Numbered from the stretch's first letter, positions 1-10,547 are shown. The stretch is 64,000 nucleotides of DNA from CAVQBP01 sp963848195 (GCA_963848195.1 CAWKCY010000005.1:62001-126000); one strand, 5' to 3'. Notes: generated by a model from the letters alone, not told the origin. Program-made: numbers and translations.

Positions 1-143
1 GGAGAGTTTTTAGCAAATTCCCCATTTAATTTGAAATATTCCTCTTCATTTGCTGCATCTTTACCATATGGAGCATCATTGGAAATTGGTTCTAATAGTT
101 CGGAAACAAACTCGGATACAGGTAGCTCTATTACATCAGGCAT
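1..143 (-). CDS. tssA: Type VI secretion protein TssA, N-terminal fragment
   Basis: This is the first 47 codons of a minus-strand gene that leaves the window on the left. The start codon is the CAT at 141-143 read in reverse. The peptide begins MPDVIELPVSEF and carries the stretch EPISNDAPYGKD, which matches the opening of the ImpA_N domain of TssA proteins (usually 'pIs.daPcGeDl'). TssA caps or primes the growing sheath and tube next to the baseplate. It lies 60 bp after tagF and closes the visible part of the T6SS operon. The family call rests on a short stretch plus strong context. Confidence 0.72.
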   Translation of the reverse strand, partial: MPDVIELPVSEFVSELLEPISNDAPYGKDAANEEEYFKLNGEFAKNS

Positions 144-203
144 ATTTTTAAATAATTATTGTTGAATTAAATTTAATTAGGGTGAATAATTTTATTACAT
201 CAA

Positions 204-1199
204 TTAAATCGAATGTAAAAAATCATAAAGTGATAAATATTTATTTTCTATAAGAATTTTAAAATCAGCAGGAAGATGATTTAACATTTCACTATCATGG
301 CTATTTTTAACATCAATTGAGTTACTGCTCTTATAATCAGAACTAATTAATTCCAAAAAAATTTCCGGAGAAAGCCTTCCGAATATTATAAATAGTGAAT
401 TGAAATTTTCCGGGTTAGGATGCGGCCAAAAAAGTGCTGTAATTTTAGGAATTAAGGAATCCTTTAATTCTTTACAGTTTTGAAATATTATATTAAAAAA
501 TAAATTAATCCAAAAAGCTGCATCAAAATATATATTTTCGATAGATAAAGGGAATTTAAGTGCAAAAGAAATTGTAGAATTTAAATTCTGGTTCCCGGTA
601 TTTTGATATGAAGAAAATAAAAATAAATTATTAATTATTGTGAATTTCTGATCCCCATCTGTTTTATCCAATATTCTTTCCCAAAAATCCTGAAGTTTTG
701 TGTTATTTAAGTATTCTTCATATTCATGAGTACATATATTATAATCGTCCAGGTTCCATTCTAAATTCGCAACCAAATTATTTAATTCCTCCGCACTGAT
801 ACATTTAAGAGCAAAATTATATATCATTAAAATTTTCTCGGATAGAGATTTTAAAAATATTGGTGCAAAAAACATTTTTTCATCTGTAATATGAGATTTA
901 TTTATTTTCAACATTGTTAAGAAAGGATAGTATCTATTAGTTTTATCTTTACTCGGGAATAAGCTTCCTGCTAAATGATTTTTGGTTTCTTGATTATTAA
1001 ATAAGAAATTATAGGAAGGGGAATTTTTATAAATTACTTCCCATTCATTTTTAAATTTTAATTTTGAATTTAATATCCCTTCCTGAATCCATTTATCAAA
1101 GGTTAGAAGTTCGTCTCCGGCAGCATTAAATTTCATGAAATCGGGAAAATTAGGAAGCTTACCAAAATATCCTGGTTTAATTTTTTCAATATCACTCAC
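204..1199 (-). CDS. tagF: Type VI secretion-associated protein TagF
   Basis: A 331-residue protein whose N-terminus contains PGYFGKLPNFPDFMKF. This is the signature opening of the TagF/ImpM (DUF2094) family, in which 'GfyGKLPs.gDFv' is conserved. In studied bacteria TagF acts in the cytoplasm as a post-translational brake on T6SS assembly, binding Fha and other components. The remainder is divergent and AT-rich, without a recognisable second domain such as the PppA phosphatase that is fused to some TagF proteins. It starts 6 bp downstream of tssM on the same strand and precedes tssA, so it is almost certainly co-transcribed with the membrane-complex genes. Confidence 0.83.
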   Translation of the reverse strand: MSDIEKIKPGYFGKLPNFPDFMKFNAAGDELLTFDKWIQEGILNSKLKFKNEWEVIYKNSPSYNFLFNNQETKNHLAGSLFPSKDKTNRYYPFLTMLKINKSHITDEKMFFAPIFLKSLSEKILMIYNFALKCISAEELNNLVANLEWNLDDYNICTHEYEEYLNNTKLQDFWERILDKTDGDQKFTIINNLFLFSSYQNTGNQNLNSTISFALKFPLSIENIYFDAAFWINLFFNIIFQNCKELKDSLIPKITALFWPHPNPENFNSLFIIFGRLSPEIFLELISSDYKSSNSIDVKNSHDSEMLNHLPADFKILIENKYLSLYDFLHSI

Positions 1200-1205
1200 T
1201 TAAAA

Positions 1206-4200
1206 TCAGTAAATTTTATTTGGGAGATTAAATGAACTAAAAAAATTTGATGTAAAAGGATTTTTTGAGCTACCTATATCAACTAAATAAGGTACAATAA
1301 TATTATATTCGCTTTGCTTTTTAAATAACCAATTAAAAATATATTGTGAACTGCTGCCTTTCGAAATTGTTGCATCATTAAACAATTTAAATAATGCCCA
1401 ATCTCCATCATAAACCTTTATATCCGATGTACCTAAACCATATATAGAAATATACAATCTTGTTCCAGGAGTTCCTTTAGTACCAGGCCATGTATAATCA
1501 GTCCAAAAGGGAGCACCCATTTTATAATAATTTTCTACGCCATCCAAATTTAAATAGACCTGTTCAACTATGGGTTTATCACCTAAAACAGGTTTGGATT
1601 CAGGAAGCATAGGTTTCATTTTGAAAGAAATACTCATTTCACCATTATTGAAAAGTGTTTTTGATATTTGATCGGCTTTTTTTAGGGAAGAAATAAATTC
1701 ATTCGAAAAACTTATCCCCTGATTTTCCCACTTATTAACACTCCATATTTCTTTATTTATGAAAGGACTTAATTCTGAATTGAAAAATGACCATATAATT
1801 CCATCACCGGGTTTAAAGAAATCCTTAAAATCCTGCATAGGAGCATCACCCGTACCATTTTTGAAAGGGAAAAAATGTTCTAAAGTGCTATTATATATAT
1901 CAGATACTTTGGCATTCCATTCCAAATTTAAATACTTGCCAGCATCTCCAAGAATGGCTTGCCATGCAAGTCTAATAGGAGTGATAAATAAATTTTCAAA
2001 AGCCGGAGCATTATATATGACACCTCTAACAGTTTGTACGGCAGTTGGAAGTTCAACGGCACTATGGTTTAATACTTTAACTGCATAATCTTTAATTAAG
2101 TCCTGTCCCCCCTTTATTGATTCAAGTACACTACTTATTACAGCATATTGTGCTATAATAGCATTTATATCACTATTAGGATTACTGTCCTTTGAACCGT
2201 TTATAAAATTCCTATATTTATTTACTTCAGAAAGAGTACCAATATTTAAGCTGACAGGAGATATAGAATTAAGCTGTTTTTGACGTGCAGAATCCAGAGA
2301 TTGAATCTCTGATACAACCTGCAGTTGATCTGAATAATATTTTAATATTAAAATTAATGGAGAATTAACCGGATCGCTTAACAATTTTAAATTATTGGAA
2401 GCCATAGGAACAGTTTCAAAATTGCTGTACTTTATACTTTGAAGAAATTGAAGCCATGTGTTCTCAAAATCGGTAACATATAAATTCAATAAATCTTTCC
2501 TCATATTTTCACTATTAAATCTACTGTAACCAGCAGTGCTGATATTTGTTTTTCCTAGAACCCAATCGTCTTTTCCAGGATTTTGGCTTTCCGCATCAAT
2601 ATTATTTTTGATATAAGTTTTCCAGCCATCCTGTGTAAATATCATTGGAACTTTCAAACCTGCATTCATCATAAATGAAAACCTACCCCCGATAGCTTGA
2701 TCTAGAGAAATATCATTAGGAAATTGCTGTATACTATTTTGTTTCATACGGGTATAAATAGTCTCAGCATCCGGTTTGTACTGTATTCTGTTTCTAACAA
2801 GATTAATCAAAAGGTTATCATTATTTAATAGATAAATATTATTATCATTTAATTGATTAATGATAAAAAAAGAATAATTGTTAAAGTAATGGAGAAGAGA
2901 ATCTTTTTCTTTCGATGAAACCGGTGGATTAACATTTAAATATCGTGATTCCAGTATACCTGAAAATTCATTGCGTAAAAACCTAAATTGAGTAGTATCT
3001 AATCTTTTTCGTTGATCACCTAGAAGTAAATACGTTTTTAGATAATTATAAACATCGCCTCCCGAATATTCCTGACCATTAGCATAGTTATTTAAATTTT
3101 TAATAATATCATTATAAATATTTTGAACAAAGAAATCCTTAGTTTTATTTACATATAATTGTTTTAATGGAATATAAGTTTCATTACTTCTATCCAATCC
3201 GAAATGTATAAAGGATTCATCGGCATCACCATTTTTAATTTTAATAATTAATGAACGAAGGCTATCTGATTTTCTAAAAGTATTTAATAAATCCCCATTC
3301 CAGTTAATTGAATTAAATAAATTTGCTGTGCCTGCAATATTATTAAGAGTAGATCTGCTCCCTTGATATCCCAAGAAAGTCAATAATGAAAATAGGACAA
3401 AGATTAAAGCAGCAAGGGAAATAGAAGTCATTCTTAAGAGTCTGTCTTTTTTAACAAAGGTTGCTGTTTGTCCAACAGAAAAATCATGATCTCCAATTAC
3501 AACTTCGTTCAAAAAATCTTTAATAAAGTAATTTTTAGTTTCATAAACCGGTGAAGATTCGGTATCTGTATATTCAGGTAAATTAAATTGTTTGGCAATT
3601 TCTCTAATTGCTATATCAAGGGGTATTCCTTCCTGAGTTCCGCTCGTAAAATAAAATCCTCTAAAAATAGGATTATCTTGATAAGGGTTAGGCTGGAAAA
3701 TTTCACTTATTAGATAATCTAATTTTGATTGCAAAGATTTGAATTGATAAGGAAATAAAAAGACTTTTCTTCTTTGTTCTCTTTTAAAGGACCGCTTAAC
3801 CTTGATGCTCTTATTTCGAATAATTTATCAGACAACCGTTTAAATTCTTCATCGAAAAGATCTTTTGGGGCGGCAGACCATTGCTGAGGTATTAAAGTAG
3901 CACCCCAGATTTGCGAGCGTTCAGTTTCACTAAAATCCCCGAAATATTCTATAAATCCCTGAATCAAATCACATTTTGTAAAGACAATATAAACAGGAAA
4001 GTTAATTTCAAGATTTTCAATTAATTCATCCATTTTCTGACGAACGTTTCTTGCATGTTCAAATAATTTATTTTTATCCGAATTAACTATTTCATCAATG
4101 TTAATAGCAACAATAACTCCATTAATAGGTTTCCGTTTTCGGTTCTTCTTTAAAGTATTTAAGAATGCAACCCATTCAGGTTTATCTTCAGTCTGAGTAA

Positions 4201-4744
4201 TATATCTACCTGCAGTATCTAGAAAAATAGCTTTAGTGGAAAAGAACCAATCACAATTTCGTGTACCACCGACTCCTCTAAAGCTATCTTTGCCAAAAGG
4301 AAAATCGAGTCCGGAATTTTGAATAGCAGTTGTTTTTCCGGCAGCAGAAGGACCTATAAACATATACCATGGAAGAGCATACAGAGCAGCTTTTCCAGAT
4401 TTTCCCTTTCCCAGTTTAGAATTTTTCAAAGAATTAATAGCTGCTTCAAGCTGTTTCTTAAACTGCTCAATTTCAGCTCGCTTTTCAGGACTTAAAAACT
4501 GCATCTGGTCATCGGCTTGAGAACTTATCTGTTGTTCTATCTTTGCAGCCTTTTGGACCTCTTTCATACGCAGGTACAGCATGACTATTACAATAACAAG
4601 GAGAATGAAAACGGCAATAGCGTAAAGGTAGAGTTTCGGTAAATGTAAAAAAGAACCCAGAACAAACGTTATTATCACTAGAACAGATAAAATTAGTATA
4701 GCAATAAAAATAGGACTTTTTAACGTTTTAAAGATTTTATTCAT
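1206..4744 (-). CDS. tssM: Type VI secretion inner-membrane protein TssM (IcmF), one frameshift
   Basis: TssM spans the inner membrane and periplasm and forms the T6SS trans-envelope channel with TssL and TssJ. The 5' frame (3719-4744, 341 aa) has two membrane segments (about residues 11-31 and 38-58), a Walker A motif GPSAAGKTT (131-139), a Walker B-like DTAGRY (about 176) and a TKCD motif. The 3' frame (1206-3734, 842 aa) continues with the family landmark FRGFYFTSGTQEG, a third membrane helix near residue 110 and the long periplasmic part. Reading across the junction in the second frame gives KVFLFPYQFKSLQSKLDYL, the expected TssM continuity, so one A is missing from the minus-strand A run (T4 at 3765-3768 on plus). 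Together they approach the usual 1100-1200 residues. Sequencing error is more likely than true loss. It follows tssL by 18 bp. Confidence 0.88.
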
Positions 4745-4762
4745 CTTAATAATGCAGCTAAA

Positions 4763-5452
4763 TTATATAATGCTTTTTATTGTTTCCACAATTTCCGATG
4801 CTTTATCGGAAACTGAAATTGATGCAAAGACATAGAAAATAATAACAATTACTACAGCGATTACAGGATATATCCAGAAAGGGAACTTACTTTTAATTAC
4901 CTGAACTAAATAATCACGGGTTTTACCATTTGGTGAAAGCCCCTCGAATGTTCCAACTGTATCCGGGTGCAGTTCTATATTTAATTCATCAATAATTCTG
5001 CGTAAGTTTTCAGGAGATTGAAGATGAAATTTACCTTTGAAGCCAAGGGTTAGGCATAAAAAGAATATTTCCAGTACGTCCTTATTACTTGAAGTCTTTT
5101 GCCTTAATTTACTTAACCGGTCAAAAAATTCTTCACCGGCATTAAAAGAATTAAAGAGCTTTAATTGAAGCGGTTCAGATAACCATGAATCTTTTTGACT
5201 CCATGAAGAGCTAATAATGGTTTCATCTAGAAAGGCTACCAAGGCAAATTTTGATAAAGTAATTTTTTCATTATCAATTCCTATAAATCTTGCTTCACGT
5301 TCAAATCTTTCCAGCATTTCGGAGATGCTAGTTCTCAAAGCAATTGGATCACCATATTCATTAGTAGCTCTTAACTGAAGAATAAGAATTATACATTCAG
5401 AAGAAAGATCGGTTAGAGTTTTACTTTTTTCAATGAGTTGATTAGCTGCCAA
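4763..5452 (-). CDS. tssL: Type VI secretion protein TssL (DotU family)
   Basis: A 229-residue DotU/IcmH-type protein. Most of it is a cytoplasmic helical domain with the conserved stretch ALVAFLDETI (the family has 'yalcAllDE'), then SWLSEPLQLKLFNSFNAGEEFF (family: 'W...pLq..lF....gGe.ff') and LGFKGKFHL. A single C-terminal membrane anchor follows at about residues 191-212, with a short periplasmic tail. There is no OmpA-like peptidoglycan-binding domain, so anchoring to the wall would need another protein. TssL docks the baseplate (through TssK) to TssM. It lies between tssK and tssM in the operon. Confidence 0.9.
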   Translation of the reverse strand: MAANQLIEKSKTLTDLSSECIILILQLRATNEYGDPIALRTSISEMLERFEREARFIGIDNEKITLSKFALVAFLDETIISSSWSQKDSWLSEPLQLKLFNSFNAGEEFFDRLSKLRQKTSSNKDVLEIFFLCLTLGFKGKFHLQSPENLRRIIDELNIELHPDTVGTFEGLSPNGKTRDYLVQVIKSKFPFWIYPVIAVVIVIIFYVFASISVSDKASEIVETIKSII

Positions 5453-5547
5453 TTTTTTACCTTTTGAAATTTGGGTTTTTGATATTATCTTGAAAGTGAA
5501 TTAAGAGAAAGAGCAAGGACAGGAATAAGCGATTTGAAGAATTGTAA

Positions 5548-6897
5548 TTAATCACCGGGCATTAAAAGGACTAATTCCATTTCCAGGGATTTGAATTCGG
5601 AAGCAATAAAGAAAGCAATATTATTCTTCTTTACAATTTTATCCCAGAATCTTCCTTCTTTGTTAATCTTAAAATAATGTGCTTTTTCTTTTACCTGCAC
5701 ACCAACCGGCGGCCGGGCAATATATTCAATTGATACACCTTGAATACCTGCCTGTTGTACAGCAAATATTTCTTCATATGCTGATATTCTTATATTCTTT
5801 GGTAACTCGGTAATAATTTTTTTCTCAGGTATTTCTGTTATGATAGATATAAAAAACTGCGCTGGAATTTGAGCCGGTGATAATTGTCCAATAAATAAAG
5901 TATCAGCCTGCTTTCTTAATGGAATTATTAAGTCTCTTCTTTCTACAGTTTTTTGAACTTTTAATACTGAGTTTATTTCGTCAACTACGGTTCTAAAAAT
6001 TTCTGTTAGATGTTTATGTTCATAAGCAGGAAATTCTCCTGTTTTAATTCCTAAATTGGAATATGTTGAAAGTTGACCCGCAAGATTTAAAAATAAAATA
6101 TAAAGATTTTCAGGATGAATATTCTTTGATGAATAATAATAATTAAGCAAAGGAATATAAGTATTAATAGTCTGAAGTATTAGAAGAATTTCAATTTGAG
6201 TAAGATTTAATTCAGGTTTATGTATGCTTGCAAGGTTACGCAATTCTTTACTTTTCGAAATCAACGCTCCGAGTATATCGCGAGTATAATTCATTAATGC
6301 TTCAGAAGCTAAAATAGAAACTGAAGGGACAATATAATTTTTATCCATTGTATATTTCCCATCGGCACTCCTGTTAATTTGTCCTATTTTTATGTAACTA
6401 TAATCCTCTAGCGATTCATCTCCGAATTTAAATTGAAAATTCGGTTTAACGATTCCAATAGAGCGCATATTTGTTCCATTATTGTAATCGAGCATTTCCA
6501 TATTTTGAAGAATATACCTAGTGTTATTTGAATTTATAGAGTCATTTATCTGACAGTTATTCCCAGAGATATTCTCAATAGGAATTGCTAAATATACATC
6601 AAGTTTTTCAGCAGTTGCAGAGAATGATTCATCAAAAGATCTGCTTTTGGGTAACGGATCATTTGAAGGCATATTGAATAAGAGTCCATCGGATAATACA
6701 CCTATACATTTTACCAGGTTAAAAGACCCGCCTGAAAGTGCGGCTATATCTATTTGAATTTCTGATAATCCCCAATAATTAGAATTTAAAAGATTTATTC
6801 TTGAATTTATGTAATATTGGTTATATCTATCGCTCTGCTGAAAATGATGGGGATCTAATTTCATCCCCTCGAACCAGACAATCTTCTGTAATTTCAT
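5548..6897 (-). CDS. tssK: Type VI secretion baseplate protein TssK
   Basis: A 449-residue protein of normal TssK length. The N-terminus reads KIVWFEGMKLDPHHFQQSDRY, very close to the family hallmark 'V.WsEGm.L.PqHFQq.dry'. TssK trimers link the phage-like baseplate (TssEFG) to TssL and TssM at the membrane and resemble siphophage receptor-binding proteins. The C-terminal part, with PVGVQVKEKAHYFKI and IAFFIASEF, matches the conserved end of the family. The gene is flanked by tssJ and tssL with 68 and 95 bp gaps. Confidence 0.93.
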   Translation of the reverse strand: MKLQKIVWFEGMKLDPHHFQQSDRYNQYYINSRINLLNSNYWGLSEIQIDIAALSGGSFNLVKCIGVLSDGLLFNMPSNDPLPKSRSFDESFSATAEKLDVYLAIPIENISGNNCQINDSINSNNTRYILQNMEMLDYNNGTNMRSIGIVKPNFQFKFGDESLEDYSYIKIGQINRSADGKYTMDKNYIVPSVSILASEALMNYTRDILGALISKSKELRNLASIHKPELNLTQIEILLILQTINTYIPLLNYYYSSKNIHPENLYILFLNLAGQLSTYSNLGIKTGEFPAYEHKHLTEIFRTVVDEINSVLKVQKTVERRDLIIPLRKQADTLFIGQLSPAQIPAQFFISIITEIPEKKIITELPKNIRISAYEEIFAVQQAGIQGVSIEYIARPPVGVQVKEKAHYFKINKEGRFWDKIVKKNNIAFFIASEFKSLEMELVLLMPGD

Positions 6898-6965
6898 TAA
6901 AGATTTATTCTATGATTTTATTTTTGCTTAAAGGAAAATTTAGTAAGTAGTACTAATCGAGCTTT

Positions 6966-7397
6966 TCAATTGTTAAATAATTTTTGTGAATTTAATATTT
7001 TAACAGCATCTATATCGGAATTCACTGGGATTATCTGGAGCCAGCCGTCCTGAGCAGGTGAGTGGAAATCTCCAACTACACCAATATATTTTGCTCCCTG
7101 TTTTAAAGCATAGTCTTTTAATTGAAAAGTTTGACCTGGGACTAATGTAATCTCAAATTTAGAATCGGGAATAATATCATCCGCTAAAGTTGCATCGGGA
7201 TTTCTTAAAATTGATTCAAAACTTGCATGACTAAATTTATCTGAATTTTTTAATTGATAGATTCTAACAACAATAGCATTATTGCCATTACAATCATTAT
7301 CACAATCTAAATTAACTTTAACTGTTTGAATCCCTCCGCCGCATCCCAATAAAGCGAAAGACAAACAGTATATAAAGATTATTAGAAATATTTTCAT
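6966..7397 (-). CDS. tssJ: Type VI secretion outer-membrane lipoprotein TssJ
   Basis: A 143-residue lipoprotein. The signal peptide ends in the lipobox LLGC (Cys about residue 19), predicting lipid anchoring. The mature part has VVRIYQLKNSDKF, LVPGQTFQL and YIGVVGDFHSPAQDGW, the same order of blocks as TssJ/SciN ('v.vRiYQL', 'PG', 'iGvvA.fr....W'). TssJ binds the periplasmic end of TssM and ties the membrane complex to the outer membrane. It lies between tagH and tssK. Its presence marks the system as a canonical membrane-complex type, unlike the T6SS described in Bacteroides-like organisms. Confidence 0.88.
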   Translation of the reverse strand: MKIFLIIFIYCLSFALLGCGGGIQTVKVNLDCDNDCNGNNAIVVRIYQLKNSDKFSHASFESILRNPDATLADDIIPDSKFEITLVPGQTFQLKDYALKQGAKYIGVVGDFHSPAQDGWLQIIPVNSDIDAVKILNSQKLFNN

Positions 7398-7521
7398 AAA
7401 ATTAAATTACAAATTATAAAATTGAAAAGTTACAACATTGAAAAAAATCTTGGAATTCATCACTTTCATCTTACATTTTCCATCTGGGATCACTAAAGCT
7501 TCGCCAAACAGGATTTTTATG

Positions 7522-8707
7522 TCACATCCTCTTCTGATATCCCTTCATAAAAGAAGGTCTGAAGAATTTTTTTTCGATATAATATAGATCAGAAATATAT
7601 TTAAAATAATGTTTTTTAATTGAATCTAGTATTTTTGCTTTTTTAGAAAAAGAGAAAGTTTTATTAAACTCTTTTTTCTTCTGTAATTCTTTTTCAATAT
7701 AATTAGGATCTAAACTTTGGAGAAGCATTTTACTACCTTCCGTTATGGAAAGGTTATAACCTTCAAGCAAACCTATTTGATGACCTAACAATTTTTGTGC
7801 TTCATCTTTTAATAATCCCAACCTTTTCTCCTCTTCATCGGATGAAATACTCGGATTAAAAAGAAATCCTTTAATCTCCTCTAATGAACCGGTTGGAAGT
7901 ATATAATATTTTGTTACACCAAAAAACTCCTGACGAAACTGTAAAAAGCCTTCTATTAATTTTGTAAAAATATCAAGCAAAATATCAATTGTATTTGAGA
8001 AATGTATATTAAATGAGTATTCCTGAGAGTACGGTTTAACATTATAATTTTTATTTTGACTTGAAATTATTCCCGACTCTTTAACTTCGGCAAATTTTCC
8101 ATCGGGAATTTTCAAAATGCTTTTATCTTCTCTATTATTGATTTTATAGATTTCATTATCTAAAAAATTTTCCGAAAAACACCCAGCTATAATTTTAGTT
8201 GATTCACTTTTTTCCAAACCTATTAAATTTTGCAGTACTGAAAGTCGAAGCATTTTTCCTTTAGTTTGTGATTCTTCTAAAACAAATTTTGAAGATATTA
8301 TTCGAAGATTTTCAGTAATAGCTGCAATTTCTTCAGTAAAAGGACTTGTGAAGATCATGGTTTTTTGATCATCGCCAGTATTTAATCCAATTTCATTTAT
8401 AAGTTCCACTGTCATCTCATAATCACCAATTCTTATCTTGTCATTAGATTTAAGTGAATTCTCTTCATTGGGTAAAATCTTATCCCCATTTCAAATAAGT
8501 AAAATTAGCTGATTCAAGATCAATCAGCTGCAAGATACCTCCAGTATCTGTGATCTTAGCATGTTTTCTTGAAATAACTTTTAAAGGGTCTTCCAGCGTT
8601 ACCTGGTTATTATTATCCCTGCCTAAAAATACGGGGAAGCTATTAAATTCAAATTGTTCTAAAAAAGAAAGGCTGGATTGTTTGGCAATGACTAATTTTA
8701 TGATCAT
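7522..8707 (-). CDS. tagH: T6SS FHA-domain protein TagH, one frameshift
   Basis: The 5' frame (8480-8707) encodes most of a forkhead-associated domain: FPVFLGRD, then SRKHAKI, the phosphothreonine-binding core. It stops early after YLKWG. Removing one A from the minus-strand A3 run (T3 at 8489-8491 on plus) gives YLNGDKILPNEENSLKSN, a normal FHA ending that runs straight into the 3' frame (7522-8415, 297 aa). The 3' part contains QIGLLEGYNLSITEGSKMLL and LDPNYIEKEL, matching the C-terminal domain of T6SS-associated FHA proteins (TagH/ImpI). FHA proteins typically read Thr-kinase signalling to trigger assembly; no kinase or phosphatase gene is visible here. It is the first gene of the visible T6SS operon. 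Confidence 0.85.
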
Positions 8708-9658
8708 TGGAAAAATGATACTTCTTTCTAAATTTAAGGAAGCCTATACATGGCTTCGCCTCGATGAGTCACATTTCGAATTTTGAAATGGAATATATCT
8801 GCCTGCTGCATAATAGCAGCAAAATCTTTTAAATAATTAAAGAGAACATTTCACAATTGAACTCAATAATTCACCATAGAGTTCAAAATGAATTTTTTAA
8901 TAAACATATATTTTCAAAAAGTTTCATTATTTAAGCTCAGAAAATGATTCGGAAATTCAAGAATTCTCGGGTAAAAAATCTTAAATTAACAAACTTAAGG
9001 AATGAGATTTTAAATTCGGGATATCGAACTCCATTCTCAATAACTCACAAGATACATTATTACATTAAATAAACTTTATTTTTTCTTTGCTAAAATCTTC
9101 AATTAGTAATAACTATTCTACCAGATTTGTAACAATTTCATTAAACAATGTAACATTATGAAAAAGTTCAGTAATCATGACGACTTATTGTTTGATTGTC
9201 TTTTACTCTTTTCATCGTAGATCGGATTCTCTTCAGAACTAAATCAATAATCGTCAGCAATTATTATAAAATAAGAAAGAAATTAAGAACTTATATTCTC
9301 GAACAGAGTTATTTGAAAAAAGTTCAAGGAAAGAATTTTCTTTAAATGAACACATATAATCAAATAAAAATTTAGAAAAACAGTTTAATATTGTCAAGTG
9401 AATTTCCTTAAATCTTAAAAAATAATTTTATTTAAATAAAACCAGCTTCTTCGACTGATAAAAATCACCTGCTTTTATAATATATATATTCGCCGCAGGC
9501 TAAATTAGCAGCATTAAAAGTGATTTTCATAATTTCCAAAGAGGGGTAGAGTAGAGAATGATATAAATGACTTAGATTTCACTATAGCTCTGTTACCACA
9601 TTTCTGTTTCGTGCCTAAATAGGTGCATATCATCTCATTGCTATCATTCCCCCTCATC
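8708..9658. other. Gene-free region upstream of the T6SS operon
   Basis: About 950 bases with no credible coding frame on either strand. The part next to tagH presumably holds the T6SS promoter on the minus strand, but I could not pick a convincing promoter. A small hairpin (TGCTGC 8804-8809, GCAGCA 8816-8821) lies about 100 bp upstream of the tagH start. The rest is very AT-rich, and the far end abuts the group II intron remnant. I see no tRNA-like cloverleaf. Confidence 0.6.
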
Positions 9659-9692
9659 AAACCGTACATGAAGTTTTCCTTCATACGGCTTT
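9659..9692 (-). ncRNA. Group II intron domain V (3' end of intron)
   Basis: Read on the minus strand, the segment begins AAGCCGTATGAAGGAAAACT and continues to GTACGGTTT. It folds as an 8-10 bp lower stem (AGCCGTA/TACGGTT), an upper stem capped by a GAAA tetraloop, and the AGC triad. This is the layout of catalytic domain V of bacterial group II introns, commonly seen as GAGCCGTATG...GAAAG...GTACGGTTC. It sits just downstream of the maturase remnant, as expected. The exact 3' splice boundary after domain VI is not clear. Confidence 0.75.
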
Positions 9693-9726
9693 CCTATATA
9701 ATTCGCATAAAGCATTCACAGGTTTA

Positions 9727-10310
9727 TTAGTCATACGCATACGTCGTTACATTTATTAAGCCATAATGCTTAACAAGTTTTCCATAAGCGTCCCAGCTAT
9801 AACGCTTACAACCTCGTTGACTTTTCCTTTCGAAATACTTCTTAAGTCTATATCCCAGAAAATGTTGCAGCTTAAATGTAGTCCTTTTGATATGACTGGT
9901 CTCCGGTACTTTATAGTAGTTCAACCAGCCTCTTATTCTTACATTTAATCCATGTACTACTTCGGGAATTGGAAGATGTCTTCTTCCCCGAAGATATTCT
10001 CTTATCTGCTCTCTAAGTTTCTTCTCTGCCTTCTTACTCGGTATTACATTCCAGTATTTCTGTCCCTGATTGTACAAGCTTCTGTCATACCGAAATTCTT
10101 GCCTGCTTTAAGCGGGTTTTCTCTTTACTTAGTTCTAATTCCATTCGCCTGAATATATCTTCTATCCTTGCTATCACTTTCCCGTTTATTTTTCTTCCCA
10201 TCAGCACAAAGTCATCCGCATATCTAACTATGTATATTCCAAGCTTTCTAAACTCTCCTTGCATCTTATTGACTATTCTATCAACTAAGTGAAGGTGAAG
10301 AATCTCAATT
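9727..10310 (-). pseudogene. ltrA: Group II intron reverse transcriptase/maturase remnant
   Basis: Only the 3' half of the intron-encoded protein survives. One frame has IYIVRYADDFVLM, the reverse-transcriptase active-site motif with the catalytic Asp pair, followed by ELSKEKTR. The next frame has EFRYDRSLYNQGQKYWNV and then GLNVRIRGWLNYYK, the maturase (GIIM) domain. The frames do not join cleanly: the usual FLGF block between them is missing and the phase changes near 10085, so this is real decay and not one base error. Upstream of about 10300 the reading frame runs into a REP-like palindrome, so finger and early palm motifs are lost. Not a functional protein. Domain V lies just downstream. 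Confidence 0.82.
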
Positions 10311-10460
10311 TTTAATCGAATTTTGAGATTCTTCCCAAAGGGACAGGTCGCTAGAGATGCTAGTGACATCTTTATAGTACAAGTAATGGAGCGGGAGATT
10401 CTTCCCCGCAAAGCGACCCAAAGCGGGACAGGCACTCCACTTCGTTCCGTTCAGAATGAC
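10291..10460. repeat. REP-like repeat cluster (family C) at the intron break
   Basis: Two partial or complete copies of a repeat follow each other. A hairpin, GAAGAATCTCAA with its reverse complement about 17 bases on (10291-10336), overlaps the lost end of the maturase. A truncated copy (10325-10394) then leads into a full copy (10395-10460) that starts GAGATTCTTCCCCGC and ends CGTTCCGTTCAGAATGAC. The same full unit occurs at 16055-16112, and a short piece at about 18088-18110. No transposase is present nearby; such units resemble REP/RAYT-type or passively spread palindromic sequences. Confidence 0.75.
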
Positions 10461-10527
10461 AAAACAGAGTATGTCACTAATTTAATTATTAAAGGCAAAG
10501 CCTTTTTAAAGGTCTCAGAATAATAAC

Positions 10528-10547
10528 ATTACTTTTTGGTTAGCCCC
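10528..10547. repeat. Terminal fragment of repeat family B
   Basis: ATTACTTTTTGGTTAGCCCC matches, with one difference, the right end of the complete family B element at 22905-23011 (ATTACTTTTTGGTCAGCCCC). Only this terminus is present; the rest of the element is absent. It sits between the REP-like cluster and the methyltransferase gene. Confidence 0.6.

Noticed and set aside
1759..2088. Plus-strand reading frame inside tssM
   Set aside because: It is antisense to a well-conserved T6SS gene and has no family features; the same holds for the other antisense frames inside dsbD, nadE, tex and the kinases.
3719..3768. Programmed -1 frameshift in tssM
   Set aside because: The slip site (GAAAAGTC) lacks a classic X XXY YYZ heptamer, and five other genes in this window have similar one-base slips, so error is simpler.
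8550..8786. Plus-strand small protein near the T6SS promoter
   Set aside because: It is antisense to the FHA domain for most of its length and lacks a ribosome site.
9766..10152. Small plus-strand frames over the group II intron remnant
   Set aside because: They mirror the maturase on the other strand, and the maturase motifs are clear.
10085..10435. Intact reverse transcriptase or retron
   Set aside because: Early RT motifs are missing and the upstream half is repeat DNA; the downstream maturase domain and domain V show it is a decayed group II intron.
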